Assembly (NCBI GenBank): GCA_002328585.1
Contig: DCUV01000025.1
Location: forward strand, 1,668-49,016
Source of the DNA: Spirochaetia bacterium UBA2205
GTDB lineage: Bacteria; Spirochaetota; UBA4802; UB4802
Reading direction: 5' to 3'
DNA: 47,349 bases
Position 1 is the stretch's first letter, and each line of letters begins with the position of its first letter. Both the position numbers and the translations under genes were made by a program. This document shows positions 19,078 to 26,148 of this stretch, in pieces. Below the pieces are notes generated by a model. It worked only from the letters and a program-made list of their open reading frames with translations, did not search any database and had not been told where the DNA came from.

Positions 19078-19164
19078 CGGAGAGAGAGGGATTCGAACCC
19101 TCGGAAGGCACAAGCCCTCAACGGTTTTCGAGACCGCCCCTTTCGACCTCTCAGGCATCTCTCC
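19078..19164 (-). tRNA. tRNA-Ser (CGA)
   Basis: The minus strand shows the GGAGAGA/TCTCTCC acceptor stem with discriminator G, a long variable arm and an anticodon loop CTCGAAA giving anticodon CGA. Length is 87 bases, CCA not encoded. The acceptor stem is the same as in tRNA-Ser(GGA) about 900 bp away, so the two probably share ancestry and synthetase recognition. Confidence 0.95.
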
Positions 19165-19285
19165 TTTTAGACTACCAAATAGTACAGGAACGCCCATAGA
19201 GAGCGTCTTAATCATACATTATTAACCATACATTATTGAATAGTTATATCAAAAAATGATTTGTATGTTTGTAAAGAACTTTTTG

Positions 19286-19933
19286 TTACTTTTGCAAACG
19301 TTTAACAATTGCATTAAATGTTTCATGAGCGTCCAGTGAGGAAACTGCAAAGTATGCTTTATGTTTACAGTAGTAATCAATCAATGGCTGTGTCTTTTCA
19401 TAGTAGGTTTCAAGGCGCACCTTAATAGCCTCTTCAGTTTCATCATCACGCTGTATTAAGCTACTGCCGCATTTATCGCAAATGCCTTCTTTTTTTGGTG
19501 GCATGGTATAGATATTATAGATTGCCTGACAATGGGGGTTTGAGCAGGTGCGCCGGCTGGTTAGCCGCTTCAGCACAACTTCTTCGGGAACTTCCAGATT
19601 AATGATAGCATTGACTGTCATATTTTTTTTTGTAAGCAGTGATTCAAGTGCATGTGCCTGCGGAATGGTGCGCGGAAAGCCATCAAATATAAATCCCTGC
19701 GCACAGTCGGGTTGTGCAATGCGTTCTTCAATAAGAGCCATAATTACATCATCAGGAACAAGTTTTCCGGAGTTCATAAATTCCAGAGCCTTTTTACCAA
19801 CCGGTGTCCCTTCATTCACTGCCTGACGCAGCATATCACCGGTGGAAATCTGCACAATACCAAATTTTTCAACAAGCATCCTTGCGATAGTCCCCTTACC
19901 TGCGCCTGGCGCTCCTAACAAAATGATCAACAT
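19286..19933 (-). CDS. adk: Adenylate kinase, zinc-LID type
   Basis: The 215-residue protein is a long-form adenylate kinase that interconverts AMP, ADP and ATP. The P-loop GAPGAGKGT is at residues 7-15, the GFPRT AMP-site motif at about 85-89, and the LID (about 126-163) holds four cysteines (CSNPHC and CDKCG) expected to bind zinc. It lies 4 bp downstream of the ndk gene, so the two nucleotide kinases form one unit. Confidence 0.95.
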   Translation of the reverse strand: MLIILLGAPGAGKGTIARMLVEKFGIVQISTGDMLRQAVNEGTPVGKKALEFMNSGKLVPDDVIMALIEERIAQPDCAQGFIFDGFPRTIPQAHALESLLTKKNMTVNAIINLEVPEEVVLKRLTSRRTCSNPHCQAIYNIYTMPPKKEGICDKCGSSLIQRDDETEEAIKVRLETYYEKTQPLIDYYCKHKAYFAVSSLDAHETFNAIVKRLQK

Positions 19934-19937
19934 ATCA

Positions 19938-20444
19938 TTACTCCCATACTATTTTAGAAACTTTTTCTAATGTTATTTTTTTTACCGGATATATAGTAGT
20001 AACAAGCTCATCCGGTTCAAACCATAATTTTATTTCCTTTTCAGCATCTTCCGGGCTGGAAGAAGCATGCACTACATTTTCAAATACACCACTTGTGGTA
20101 ATACGTCCATACGCTCCCCGTATAGTTACTGGATTTGCATTTTCGGGATTAGTATCGCCAACGATATCCCGTACCTTCTGAATTGCATTGTCACCTTCAT
20201 ACACAAAAGCAACAACACGATTGGTTTTATGCAACTCGCCCATGATGTACTGTATTAACTCTTCAAAAAAAGGTTTGCCTTTTAAATGCTCATAGTGTTT
20301 TTCAGCCAGCTCTCTGCTAACCTTCAGTGCTTTAGCGCCAACTATCTTTAATTTTGCATCAGAAAGGCGGGTTAGGATATTTCCTGTCAACGACTTAACA
20401 AGACCATCAGGTTTAATTATAATCAACGTCTGTTCTACTGCCAT
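19938..20444 (-). CDS. ndk: Nucleoside-diphosphate kinase
   Basis: The 168-residue protein is a nucleoside-diphosphate kinase. The ATP-site lysine K11 (IIIKPDG), the RGAYG loop at 109-113 and the phospho-accepting histidine H126 in NVVHASSSPEDAEKEI are all present. It is longer than the usual 140-150 residues through a C-terminal extension (about 150-168) and has HASSS where HGSDS is common. It is first in a unit with adk. Confidence 0.93.
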   Translation of the reverse strand: MAVEQTLIIIKPDGLVKSLTGNILTRLSDAKLKIVGAKALKVSRELAEKHYEHLKGKPFFEELIQYIMGELHKTNRVVAFVYEGDNAIQKVRDIVGDTNPENANPVTIRGAYGRITTSGVFENVVHASSSPEDAEKEIKLWFEPDELVTTIYPVKKITLEKVSKIVWE

Positions 20445-20581
20445 AGGGTTACCTCTAATAGTATTTTTACAGGGTTTGCATCATTTGTGTCCATGATCCA
20501 TATACAAAATCATGTCAATGCATAGACACAAAACAATGCTATCACCATGGCAGTGCTATTACTCTAATCACTGTATTTTTT

Positions 20582-20761
20582 TCAAGAACTTTTTACCTGA
20601 GTAAGCGGGCTTTGCCAATCACAATTTGAACAGCGGATGTCCTTGTACTTCAGCACTTCTCCTTTAAGCGTTTTTACAACCGCTGCCATGACAAGCGCCT
20701 GACACCGTGGGCAATGTTTGGCAATGAGCTCGTACTCATTCTTTACATTGTACTGTAACAT
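20582..20761 (-). CDS. Small zinc-ribbon protein
   Basis: A 59-residue frame starts at an ATG preceded by GGAGG. It holds two Cys pairs, CPRC at residues 17-20 and CSNC at about 44-47, spaced as in a zinc ribbon. The family is unknown to me. The Shine-Dalgarno site and the paired cysteines make it convincing despite its size. Confidence 0.75.
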   Translation of the reverse strand: MLQYNVKNEYELIAKHCPRCQALVMAAVVKTLKGEVLKYKDIRCSNCDWQSPLTQVKSS

Positions 20762-20918
20762 GGATACGCCTCCGTTTATTTATAACAAAAGTCCCTTATT
20801 AATATATCTTTGTTTTTTAAGCATTATAGCATGCTTTTTTAAATCCTTCAATCATTATATCGTTATCGATATATAGTATACTTTCAAAGATAATTTATAC
20901 CCTCCTTTTTTATAATGT

Positions 20919-20943
20919 GCGATAGTTACTAATAAAACTATCG
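20919..20943. repeat. Inverted pair of the iterated GCGATAGTT motif
   Basis: CGATAGTT at 20920-20927 faces AACTATCG at 20936-20943 across an 8-base spacer, a perfect 8-bp inverted repeat made of two copies of the motif found across the window. It lies 158 bp upstream of the zinc-ribbon start. Confidence 0.75.
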
Positions 20944-20960
20944 ACAAAATTATCTCCTTT

Positions 20961-20992
20961 AATAATATGAGTGATTACTCACTCATATTATT
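20961..20992. promoter_or_regulatory. Perfect 14-bp palindrome, TetR-type operator candidate
   Basis: AATAATATGAGTGA (20961-20974) is matched exactly by its complement at 20979-20992, with a 4-base centre. The core ATGAGTGA-N4-TCACTCAT is close to operators bound by TetR/AcrR-family regulators. No TetR gene lies in the window. The palindrome could act on the minus-strand zinc-ribbon gene or on the plus-strand gene at 21383. Confidence 0.45.
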
Positions 20993-21062
20993 AATAATCA
21001 TTTTTTTGTCAAGATTTTTTTTGTATTTTCGTAAATTCTCCAAAAAATTTTTTACTCTGTAT

Positions 21063-21103
21063 AACGTTATAAGTGTATACCCACAGAAATACATTATAAC
21101 GTT
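21063..21103. repeat. Inverted repeat AACGTTATAA
   Basis: Perfect 10-bp arms lie at 21063-21072 and 21094-21103, and each arm itself contains the palindrome AACGTT. It may be an operator or a cruciform; no more can be said. Confidence 0.5.
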
Positions 21104-21382
21104 AAAAATTACATGTTTGAAAAAAATATTTTCTACTTGACATTACAATTATCATACTATTCTCATGCTACCAGTTATGTTTATCAATGTAATGTATTAA
21201 TTCATATTTTGATTGTATAGTAGTATAGTACAACAAAGTATGCAGGAAAATTGGTGCTGTACGATGCTACTATAGAGCATTTCAACCAAATTACGTATAA
21301 TAGTTAATAGTACAGTATCACCATAGCATTTCAATACTATGGTTAATATAGTATAATCATATTGTAAGAACAAGGAGGTGCT

Positions 21383-21699
21383 ATGCTAAAGCGATTTTGC
21401 ATTGCAACAATAGTCTTCGCAGTTACTGTAATGGTGACAACATCAGGTTTTTCCACTATCATAGTTGGTGCAAAGGGTGGATATTTTGTTCTGTTGAAGC
21501 TTCATTAAAAAACTATAAGGGCGAGTTAACCGTTGAAGAAGCAAAAAATTTAGCTCAGGCAGGTAAAAAGGAAGAAGCCAAAAAGCTTATTGAAGAAGCT
21601 AAAAAAGATTTCAAAGAAGCAGTTGCAATTGATCCAAACTATGTAAAGGCAAAGAAAAATCTTTCCAGAATATCAATGGCAATACCGGTAACGTTATAG
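21383..21699 (+). pseudogene. Frameshifted gene for a small exported TPR-like protein
   Basis: An AAGGAGG site and ATG at 21383 open a signal peptide (MLKRFCIATIVFAVTVMVTT...) that reads to GAKGGYF and then stops at about 21508. Another frame continues from about 21485 with NYKGELTVEEAKNLAQAGKK, a helical repeat region, and AVAIDPNYVKAKKNLSR, a TPR-like helix pair. The two halves fit one secreted protein of about 105 residues. Either a one-base indel has broken it or the assembly has an error there. Confidence 0.6.
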
Positions 21700-21754
21700 T
21701 AACAGATATATATAATTATTGTTTTGCTCTTGTTGTAGTGAAACCACTCTTTTA

Positions 21755-21776
21755 GGGGCGCATTTCGATGTGCCCC
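21755..21776 (+). terminator. UUCG-tetraloop hairpin
   Basis: GGGGCGCAT (21755-21763) and ATGTGCCCC (21768-21776) pair with one G-U around a TTCG loop, a very stable tetraloop. It lies 56 bp after the frameshifted small gene. No strong T run follows, so it may be a transcript end stabiliser rather than a classical terminator. The rest of 21700-22010 shows nothing I can name except a copy of the iterated nonamer at 21892. Confidence 0.55.
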
Positions 21777-22010
21777 AATTGTTAATTCTGATAGTTTCAT
21801 CAACTGGCACCATCTATTGCTACAATAACATCAAATCTGTTATAGTAACAATTTTTACCAGCTATTAAGAAAAAAAGTTTACATAAACAATAACTATCGC
21901 TCATAGTAAAAACATTTTTAAATATACTTTAATGCTCTTTATTGTTGCACATTTGCATGCAATGGTGCAGCATGCAGTTTTGATACAACATAGTAAAGGA
22001 TGGTACCAAA

Positions 22011-22910
22011 ATGCAATGCTGGCTTAATGGTAGATTATGTAATATACATGAAGCACATGTTTCATTGCTCTCGCATAGCTTTGGCCGGGGTACGGCAATA
22101 TTTGAAGTTATGGAGATAGTTACTAATAACAAAGGCACTGCACTGCTTGCCATACACCAGCATTTAGAACGTTTTACAAACAGCGCTCATGCTATTTACC
22201 TGAACCTTCCCTATTCCAATGAAGAAATTGTGTCGGGAATTATGAGCTGTGCAAAAACAAACAACGTGACAAACGGGCTTGTGAAATTTTTTGCCTATTA
22301 TGATGATATGGAACTTTCCATTATCCCGCATAATACCAATATTTCATGCGCTATTTTCTGCATGGATTACCAAAAACTATCGCTCAACTCAGAAGAACCT
22401 TCAAAACCCTCGCGTGCATGTATAAGCTCATACAAAAAATTAGATGCTTCTACTGTTCCGGTACATGCAAAAGTTGCGGGCAATTATGTCAACGGCTACC
22501 TTGCCCAGATGGAAGCAACCAAAAAAGGATTTAATGATGCTATATTGGTGGATACCGAAGGCAACATCGCTGAAGCTGCAACGGCTAATATTTTTTTTGT
22601 TATGGGCGATAGTATCCATACACCTACCCTGCAGTCGATAATGCCGGGGATTACACGGATGATTATTCTGGATATGCTCCGCTATGAAAAGTTCAATTAT
22701 AAGGAATGTGATATTCCTGCACGTGATATAAAACAATATAGCGAAGCATTCTTTTCAGGAAGCATTGACAACATACTGCCTATTGCATCGATTGATGATA
22801 TTGCGTTTACACCCGCGCCCGGCACCATGACAGCACAGATTCAACAACTGCTCACTACCCTGCTAAATAATAACCACGCCCTATCACAAAAATATTTGCA
22901 TTATTTTTAA
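22011..22910 (+). CDS. Class IV (branched-chain-type) PLP aminotransferase
   Basis: The 299-residue protein is a fold-type IV aminotransferase of the IlvE / D-amino acid transaminase / ADC lyase group. The early block LLSHSFGRGTAIFEVMEI, the PLP-lysine region VHAKVAGNYVNGYLAQMEA (about 147-165, lysine in HAK), EAATANIFFV and the TPTLQSIMPGITRM turn are all in place. Substrate cannot be fixed from sequence: it could make branched-chain amino acids or act in p-aminobenzoate synthesis. The 83-bp direct repeat begins in its last codons and includes its stop. Confidence 0.85.
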   Translation: MQCWLNGRLCNIHEAHVSLLSHSFGRGTAIFEVMEIVTNNKGTALLAIHQHLERFTNSAHAIYLNLPYSNEEIVSGIMSCAKTNNVTNGLVKFFAYYDDMELSIIPHNTNISCAIFCMDYQKLSLNSEEPSKPSRACISSYKKLDASTVPVHAKVAGNYVNGYLAQMEATKKGFNDAILVDTEGNIAEAATANIFFVMGDSIHTPTLQSIMPGITRMIILDMLRYEKFNYKECDIPARDIKQYSEAFFSGSIDNILPIASIDDIAFTPAPGTMTAQIQQLLTTLLNNNHALSQKYLHYF

Positions 22911-22986
22911 AACTGCCTCATCCATCACGGTGCCAATACAAATAACGCACCTTTTTTTGCATTGTCCATGAAAGGCTTGATGAAAG
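22904..22986 (+). repeat. 83-bp direct repeat, left copy
   Basis: These 83 bases recur without a mismatch at 25966-26048, in the same orientation. The left copy starts within the 3' end of the aminotransferase gene. Ten bases after the copy a TTGACA-N13-GTGTTA pattern follows, also present after the right copy. Confidence 0.97.
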
Positions 22987-23074
22987 AAAAAAAACATTGA
23001 CAGCCATTCAAGTTTGTGTTAGTGGAAAAATATATGGTATGTAATTTCAACTAAAAGCATGATAATTTCTTGAT

Positions 23075-23788
23075 ATGCGATTTAAAAAAAGAACAGAAGG
23101 TCCTGAGTCAATTTTGGTGAATGATTTCCTTTCTGCTTACAAACAAAATAACTCCGAAATTGATAGCTGTTTCATTTTTATGGAACCTTTTACAGAGTCT
23201 GGTTTTCCTGATATAGTTATTGTTTTATGGGATTATGCCAAAATAAGTAAGTGGCATCCGGAAAGAAGTAATCTATCAAATCTCGATTTAAAGATTTTGC
23301 ATCACATGATGACGAAAAGATGTAATTTTACTATTGAAAATCTTAAAAACCAGCTTGGTTATTCAACAAATAAACTCCAAAGATCTCTTGATAAGCTAAT
23401 GTCTGCTAATCTTGTAAGGAATCTTAAAAATAATAAGTATCGAGTATGCGCTATTAATGATGCTTTTTATGTGAAGTCTATCATAGCTATCGAAGCAAAA
23501 ATAAAGAACTGGAAAAACGCGTTTGTCCAGGCTGAAACGAATTTCTGGTTCGCTTCCGAAAGCTACGTTTTATTTCGGGATGAATTTATTAATCACAATA
23601 TCATCAATAAAGCTTCACTATCCCCGGCAGGTTTACTTTCCTTGAATAATTCCAATTATCAGGTAATATCAAAATCCGAAAGGATGAAGATGCCGGTTTC
23701 GTATTGTTCCTGGATTTTTAATGAGTATATAGGCAAGAATACATATATGGGTGATGGTGCCAGGAATGGATCGTTCGAAATTTTCTGA
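23075..23788 (+). CDS. PD-(D/E)XK-like protein with internal winged helix
   Basis: I do not recognise a named family for this 237-residue protein. Near the N-terminus a strand ends in GFPDIVIV (P45-D46), and later IIAIEAKIKNWKNAFVQAE gives E140-x-K142 with Q152 on the next helix; together these match the catalytic pattern of PD-(D/E)XK nucleases. Between them, residues 67-126 look like a winged helix-turn-helix (LDLKILHHM... FTIENLKNQLGYSTNKLQRSLDKLMSANLVRNL). It is first in the cassette and its 3' end overlaps the kinase gene, so the two are translationally coupled. It may be a sequence-guided nuclease or a regulator that has kept a nuclease fold. No strong ribosome-binding site is seen. Confidence 0.6.
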   Translation: MRFKKRTEGPESILVNDFLSAYKQNNSEIDSCFIFMEPFTESGFPDIVIVLWDYAKISKWHPERSNLSNLDLKILHHMMTKRCNFTIENLKNQLGYSTNKLQRSLDKLMSANLVRNLKNNKYRVCAINDAFYVKSIIAIEAKIKNWKNAFVQAETNFWFASESYVLFRDEFINHNIINKASLSPAGLLSLNNSNYQVISKSERMKMPVSYCSWIFNEYIGKNTYMGDGARNGSFEIF

Positions 23789-24611
23789 AATATTTCCTTC
23801 TCTCTCCGGTATTGAGGAACTTTCTTCCGGTGGCTACAAAACCGTTTACAAGGCTGTTCACCCATCCCATGGCGATGTTGTGCTTAAAATAATTAAACCA
23901 AGCCAGGACAACCTCGAACTATGTGAGCGTATCAAGAGAGAAATACGATCTTCTGAGATCATCAAATCCGATCATATTCCCCGCATATTTGAATCATGTG
24001 TTACTGGTGACGACTTCTGGATCATTGAAGAGCGTATTGATGGGAAAACACTTCGCGAAGTGTTAAAGACCGGAAAGCGTTTCTCCCTCGCGGAAATCTA
24101 TTCCTTTCTTGAAACTATTCTCTCGATTATTATTAAAGCGGAACAGGTAAAGATTGTTCATCGTGACATTAAACCAGAGAATATTATCATCGGTACTGAT
24201 GGGAAATTATGGCTTATTGACTTTGGTATCGCCCGTCATCTCGATCTTGATTCACTGACAAATTCAAATGCCCCTTTCGCCCCCTGCACGGTCGGGTATG
24301 CGTCCGCCGAGCAGTTCCGGAACCGGAAAAAGGACATCGATTCACGCACCGATCTTTTTGCAATTGGCGTAGTGGCGTATGAAATGGCAAGCGGTGAAAA
24401 TTTCTACATAAAAGACGCGCGGGATGCATTTCAGGTCATTCGTAAAATCGAGCGGGATCCTTTGCCTGCAATTAAAATAGCTGGCGATTCGCAGTTTTTA
24501 CTCGCAAATTTTATTAAAACGATTGGTGACAACCGGATCTCGCGCAGGCCGTCATCGGCATATGAAGCGTTGGAAATATTACATTCAATTCGTTCAACAT
24601 TGTCTTTCTGA
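23766..24611 (+). CDS. Soluble Hanks-type serine/threonine protein kinase
   Basis: The frame opens at GTG 23751; I prefer ATG 23766 (281 residues), though ATG 23754 is also possible. The kinase core is complete: glycine-rich loop LSSGGYKTVYKA (19-30), ATP lysine K41, likely helix-C glutamate E59, catalytic HRDIKPEN (132-139), DFG (152-154), a GYASAEQ stretch in place of the usual APE, and SRTDLFAIGVVAYEMASG. There is no membrane helix, PASTA or other sensor domain, so partners must supply the input. It overlaps the upstream nuclease-like gene by 23 bp and precedes the third gene by 7 bp. GC is locally high. It is probably active as a kinase. Confidence 0.9.
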   Translation: MDRSKFSEIFPSLSGIEELSSGGYKTVYKAVHPSHGDVVLKIIKPSQDNLELCERIKREIRSSEIIKSDHIPRIFESCVTGDDFWIIEERIDGKTLREVLKTGKRFSLAEIYSFLETILSIIIKAEQVKIVHRDIKPENIIIGTDGKLWLIDFGIARHLDLDSLTNSNAPFAPCTVGYASAEQFRNRKKDIDSRTDLFAIGVVAYEMASGENFYIKDARDAFQVIRKIERDPLPAIKIAGDSQFLLANFIKTIGDNRISRRPSSAYEALEILHSIRSTLSF

Positions 24612-24618
24612 GGTATTT

Positions 24619-25824
24619 ATGGAACTGTATCTTCAAATGGGTTTTGGCATGATGGATCATGCTAAAACATTAATATCCTCCTGGGGTGGTGGAGCATGTA
24701 TATTGAGCCCCCGGGACATGACGGTCGATCAGATGGATAAGTTCTGCCGCGATATTAAAAGTATCGGCGGCAAAATTGCCCTCGATCCGCAATTCTATCA
24801 GCCATATTCCGATCATGAAAAACTTATTAATCATGCCTTCTGGCCGAGTGATTTCGAGACGGGCAGTTTTTTCTCCGGTAATGCGATCAACGAAATGATC
24901 GATATTCTCTGGAATGAATATAATGCGAAATATCAAACAGATATCTTTTTCATTCCCGGCCGGTATAGCGATGTAATTGATGATGTATGGAAGAAATGTA
25001 ATGATCAAATGATCGATGTCGTTACAAAGAAAGGTATAGGCATTCCTCGTTACGCGACGCTGGCGTTGTCATCCGAAGTCGTTATCTCGGAAGATCAGGT
25101 CCATAATATTCTGGAACATGTTGAAGACTGGCCCGTCGACGGTTTCTACATAGTTGCCAGGCATTCTAAGGACGATTACTTGGTTCCGGATGCTTCATGG
25201 CTCGCAGGGTTAATTGACCTCTGTGCCGGTCTAAAGCTTTTGGGAAAAAAAGTTATCGTAGGGTATTCCAGTCAGCAAATGCTGTATCTTGCACTTGCAA
25301 AAGTGGATGCCATTGCCTCTGGCACCTGGGTTAATGTGCGTACCTTCTCGCTTGATAAGTTTAAAGCCGCCGAGGATGACCAGCAAAGCAGGCGCACCAC
25401 ATGGTACTATTGCCCCCAATCGCTATCTGAATATCAAATTACTTTCCTTGATATCGCGAAAAAGGCCGGTGTTCTTTATGATATGAAAACAGATGATTCT
25501 TTTCAATCTGAATATGTTAATGTTCTTTTTTCAGGAGCTCAACCGACCACAGTCGGTATTTCCGAACGGGAAACCTTCCGCCATTATCTTCATTGTTTAA
25601 AAATGCAGATAGGATATGCCAGTCAGTCGTCCTATGATGGTACCTACAAGTATCTGAATATGCTTTTCAATACGGCCGGGCAGCTTGCGAATTATTTTAA
25701 AATGAAAGGCGTTCGCGCGAAATATCGTGATTTCTCGGAAGTGATGGATGATACGATCGCAGCTATTGATCTGTTCAATGCCACACGTGGGATGATTTAT
25801 AAATATAGATGGAATGCACTATAA
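24619..25824 (+). CDS. Cassette protein of unknown function, alpha/beta (TIM-barrel-like)
   Basis: The frame is open from 24523 inside the kinase gene, but the ATG at 24619 follows the kinase stop by 7 bp and has a TGAGGT site, giving 401 residues. It starts LQMGFGMMDHAKTLISSWGG and continues ACILSPRDMT, a pattern I remember from uncharacterised proteins near kinases. Alternating strands and helices (KIALDPQFY, DGFYIVARH, KKVIVGYSS, DAIASGTWVNVRTF) suggest an eight-fold barrel, and the C-terminal third is helical. No membrane segment or signal is seen. I could not assign a reaction; a distant link to TIM-barrel transferases is only a guess. Confidence 0.75.
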   Translation: MELYLQMGFGMMDHAKTLISSWGGGACILSPRDMTVDQMDKFCRDIKSIGGKIALDPQFYQPYSDHEKLINHAFWPSDFETGSFFSGNAINEMIDILWNEYNAKYQTDIFFIPGRYSDVIDDVWKKCNDQMIDVVTKKGIGIPRYATLALSSEVVISEDQVHNILEHVEDWPVDGFYIVARHSKDDYLVPDASWLAGLIDLCAGLKLLGKKVIVGYSSQQMLYLALAKVDAIASGTWVNVRTFSLDKFKAAEDDQQSRRTTWYYCPQSLSEYQITFLDIAKKAGVLYDMKTDDSFQSEYVNVLFSGAQPTTVGISERETFRHYLHCLKMQIGYASQSSYDGTYKYLNMLFNTAGQLANYFKMKGVRAKYRDFSEVMDDTIAAIDLFNATRGMIYKYRWNAL

Positions 25825-25871
25825 TATAAAATATTGGAAGTAACCAAAAGCCCGCCCTTACTTTAAAAATT

Positions 25872-25889
25872 GGATGTGTTGCAACATCC
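25872..25889 (+). other. Small hairpin after the cassette genes
   Basis: GGATGT (25872-25877) pairs with ACATCC (25884-25889) around six bases, 47 bp past the last cassette stop. A second short stem follows, then TCTTTT. It may end the cassette transcript. Confidence 0.4.
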
Positions 25890-25965
25890 TGACTGGTAGG
25901 ATGATCTTTTAATCCTTATCATGTTCGATAACACAAATGATATGCATTTAACTATAAGTAAAAGT

Positions 25966-26048
25966 TTTTTAAAACTGCCTCATCCATCACGGTGCCAATA
26001 CAAATAACGCACCTTTTTTTGCATTGTCCATGAAAGGCTTGATGAAAG
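25966..26048 (+). repeat. 83-bp direct repeat, right copy
   Basis: This copy is identical to 22904-22986. Twelve bases further on, TTGACA (26061-26066) and TATTAA (26083-26088) are 16 bp apart and form a plausible sigma70 promoter for the lipoprotein gene. The rest of the gap 25825-26148 shows only the small hairpin at 25872. Confidence 0.97.
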
Positions 26049-26060
26049 GAATATAATTTG

Positions 26061-26088
26061 TTGACATGCACACAGGTTAGTGTTATTA
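26061..26088 (+). promoter_or_regulatory. Predicted sigma70 promoter of the lipoprotein gene
   Basis: TTGACA is followed after 16 bp by TATTAA. It lies about 60 bp before the chosen ATG at 26149. Confidence 0.5.
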
Positions 26089-26148
26089 AAAATTATACTG
26101 CTTCATTGTATTTACAAGCGTTACAATTTTATAAAAACTGGTGAATAT

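Larger units (their letters stand above)
20762..21382. other. Non-coding region rich in inverted repeats
   Basis: This 621-bp AT-rich stretch has no convincing gene. It contains three notable inverted repeats listed separately: a pair of the iterated nonamer (20919-20943), a TetR-operator-like palindrome (20961-20992) and AACGTTATAA/TTATAACGTT (21063-21103). Its right end holds the AAGGAGG site for the small gene starting at 21383. Confidence 0.6.
22987..26048 (+). mobile_element. Inserted three-gene cassette bounded by 83-bp direct repeats
   Basis: The segment between the repeats, together with one repeat copy, is 3062 bp long and holds three plus-strand genes with overlaps or tiny gaps: a PD-(D/E)XK/winged-helix protein, a Ser/Thr kinase and an unknown 401-residue protein. 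By hand count, 24301-24360 is about 55% GC and 25201-25260 about 43%, against about 38% in 22201-22260. The direct repeats fit insertion by recombination or duplication of a target, and recombination between them would remove the cassette cleanly. No integrase or transposase gene lies inside, so the mechanism is open. Confidence 0.6.

Noticed and set aside
21805..21820. TGGCAC followed by TTGC, like a sigma54 promoter
   Set aside because: The spacing is GG-N11-GC, one base too long; sigma54 promoters need N10.
22997..23036. Sigma70 promoter directly before the cassette
   Set aside because: The TTGACA is good but no -10 box lies at 16-18 bp; only weak A/T-rich sequence follows, so I list it as a shared motif and not as a promoter.
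24523..24618. N-terminal extension of the third cassette gene
   Set aside because: It lies inside the kinase gene and lacks a ribosome-binding site; the ATG at 24619 has one just after the kinase stop.
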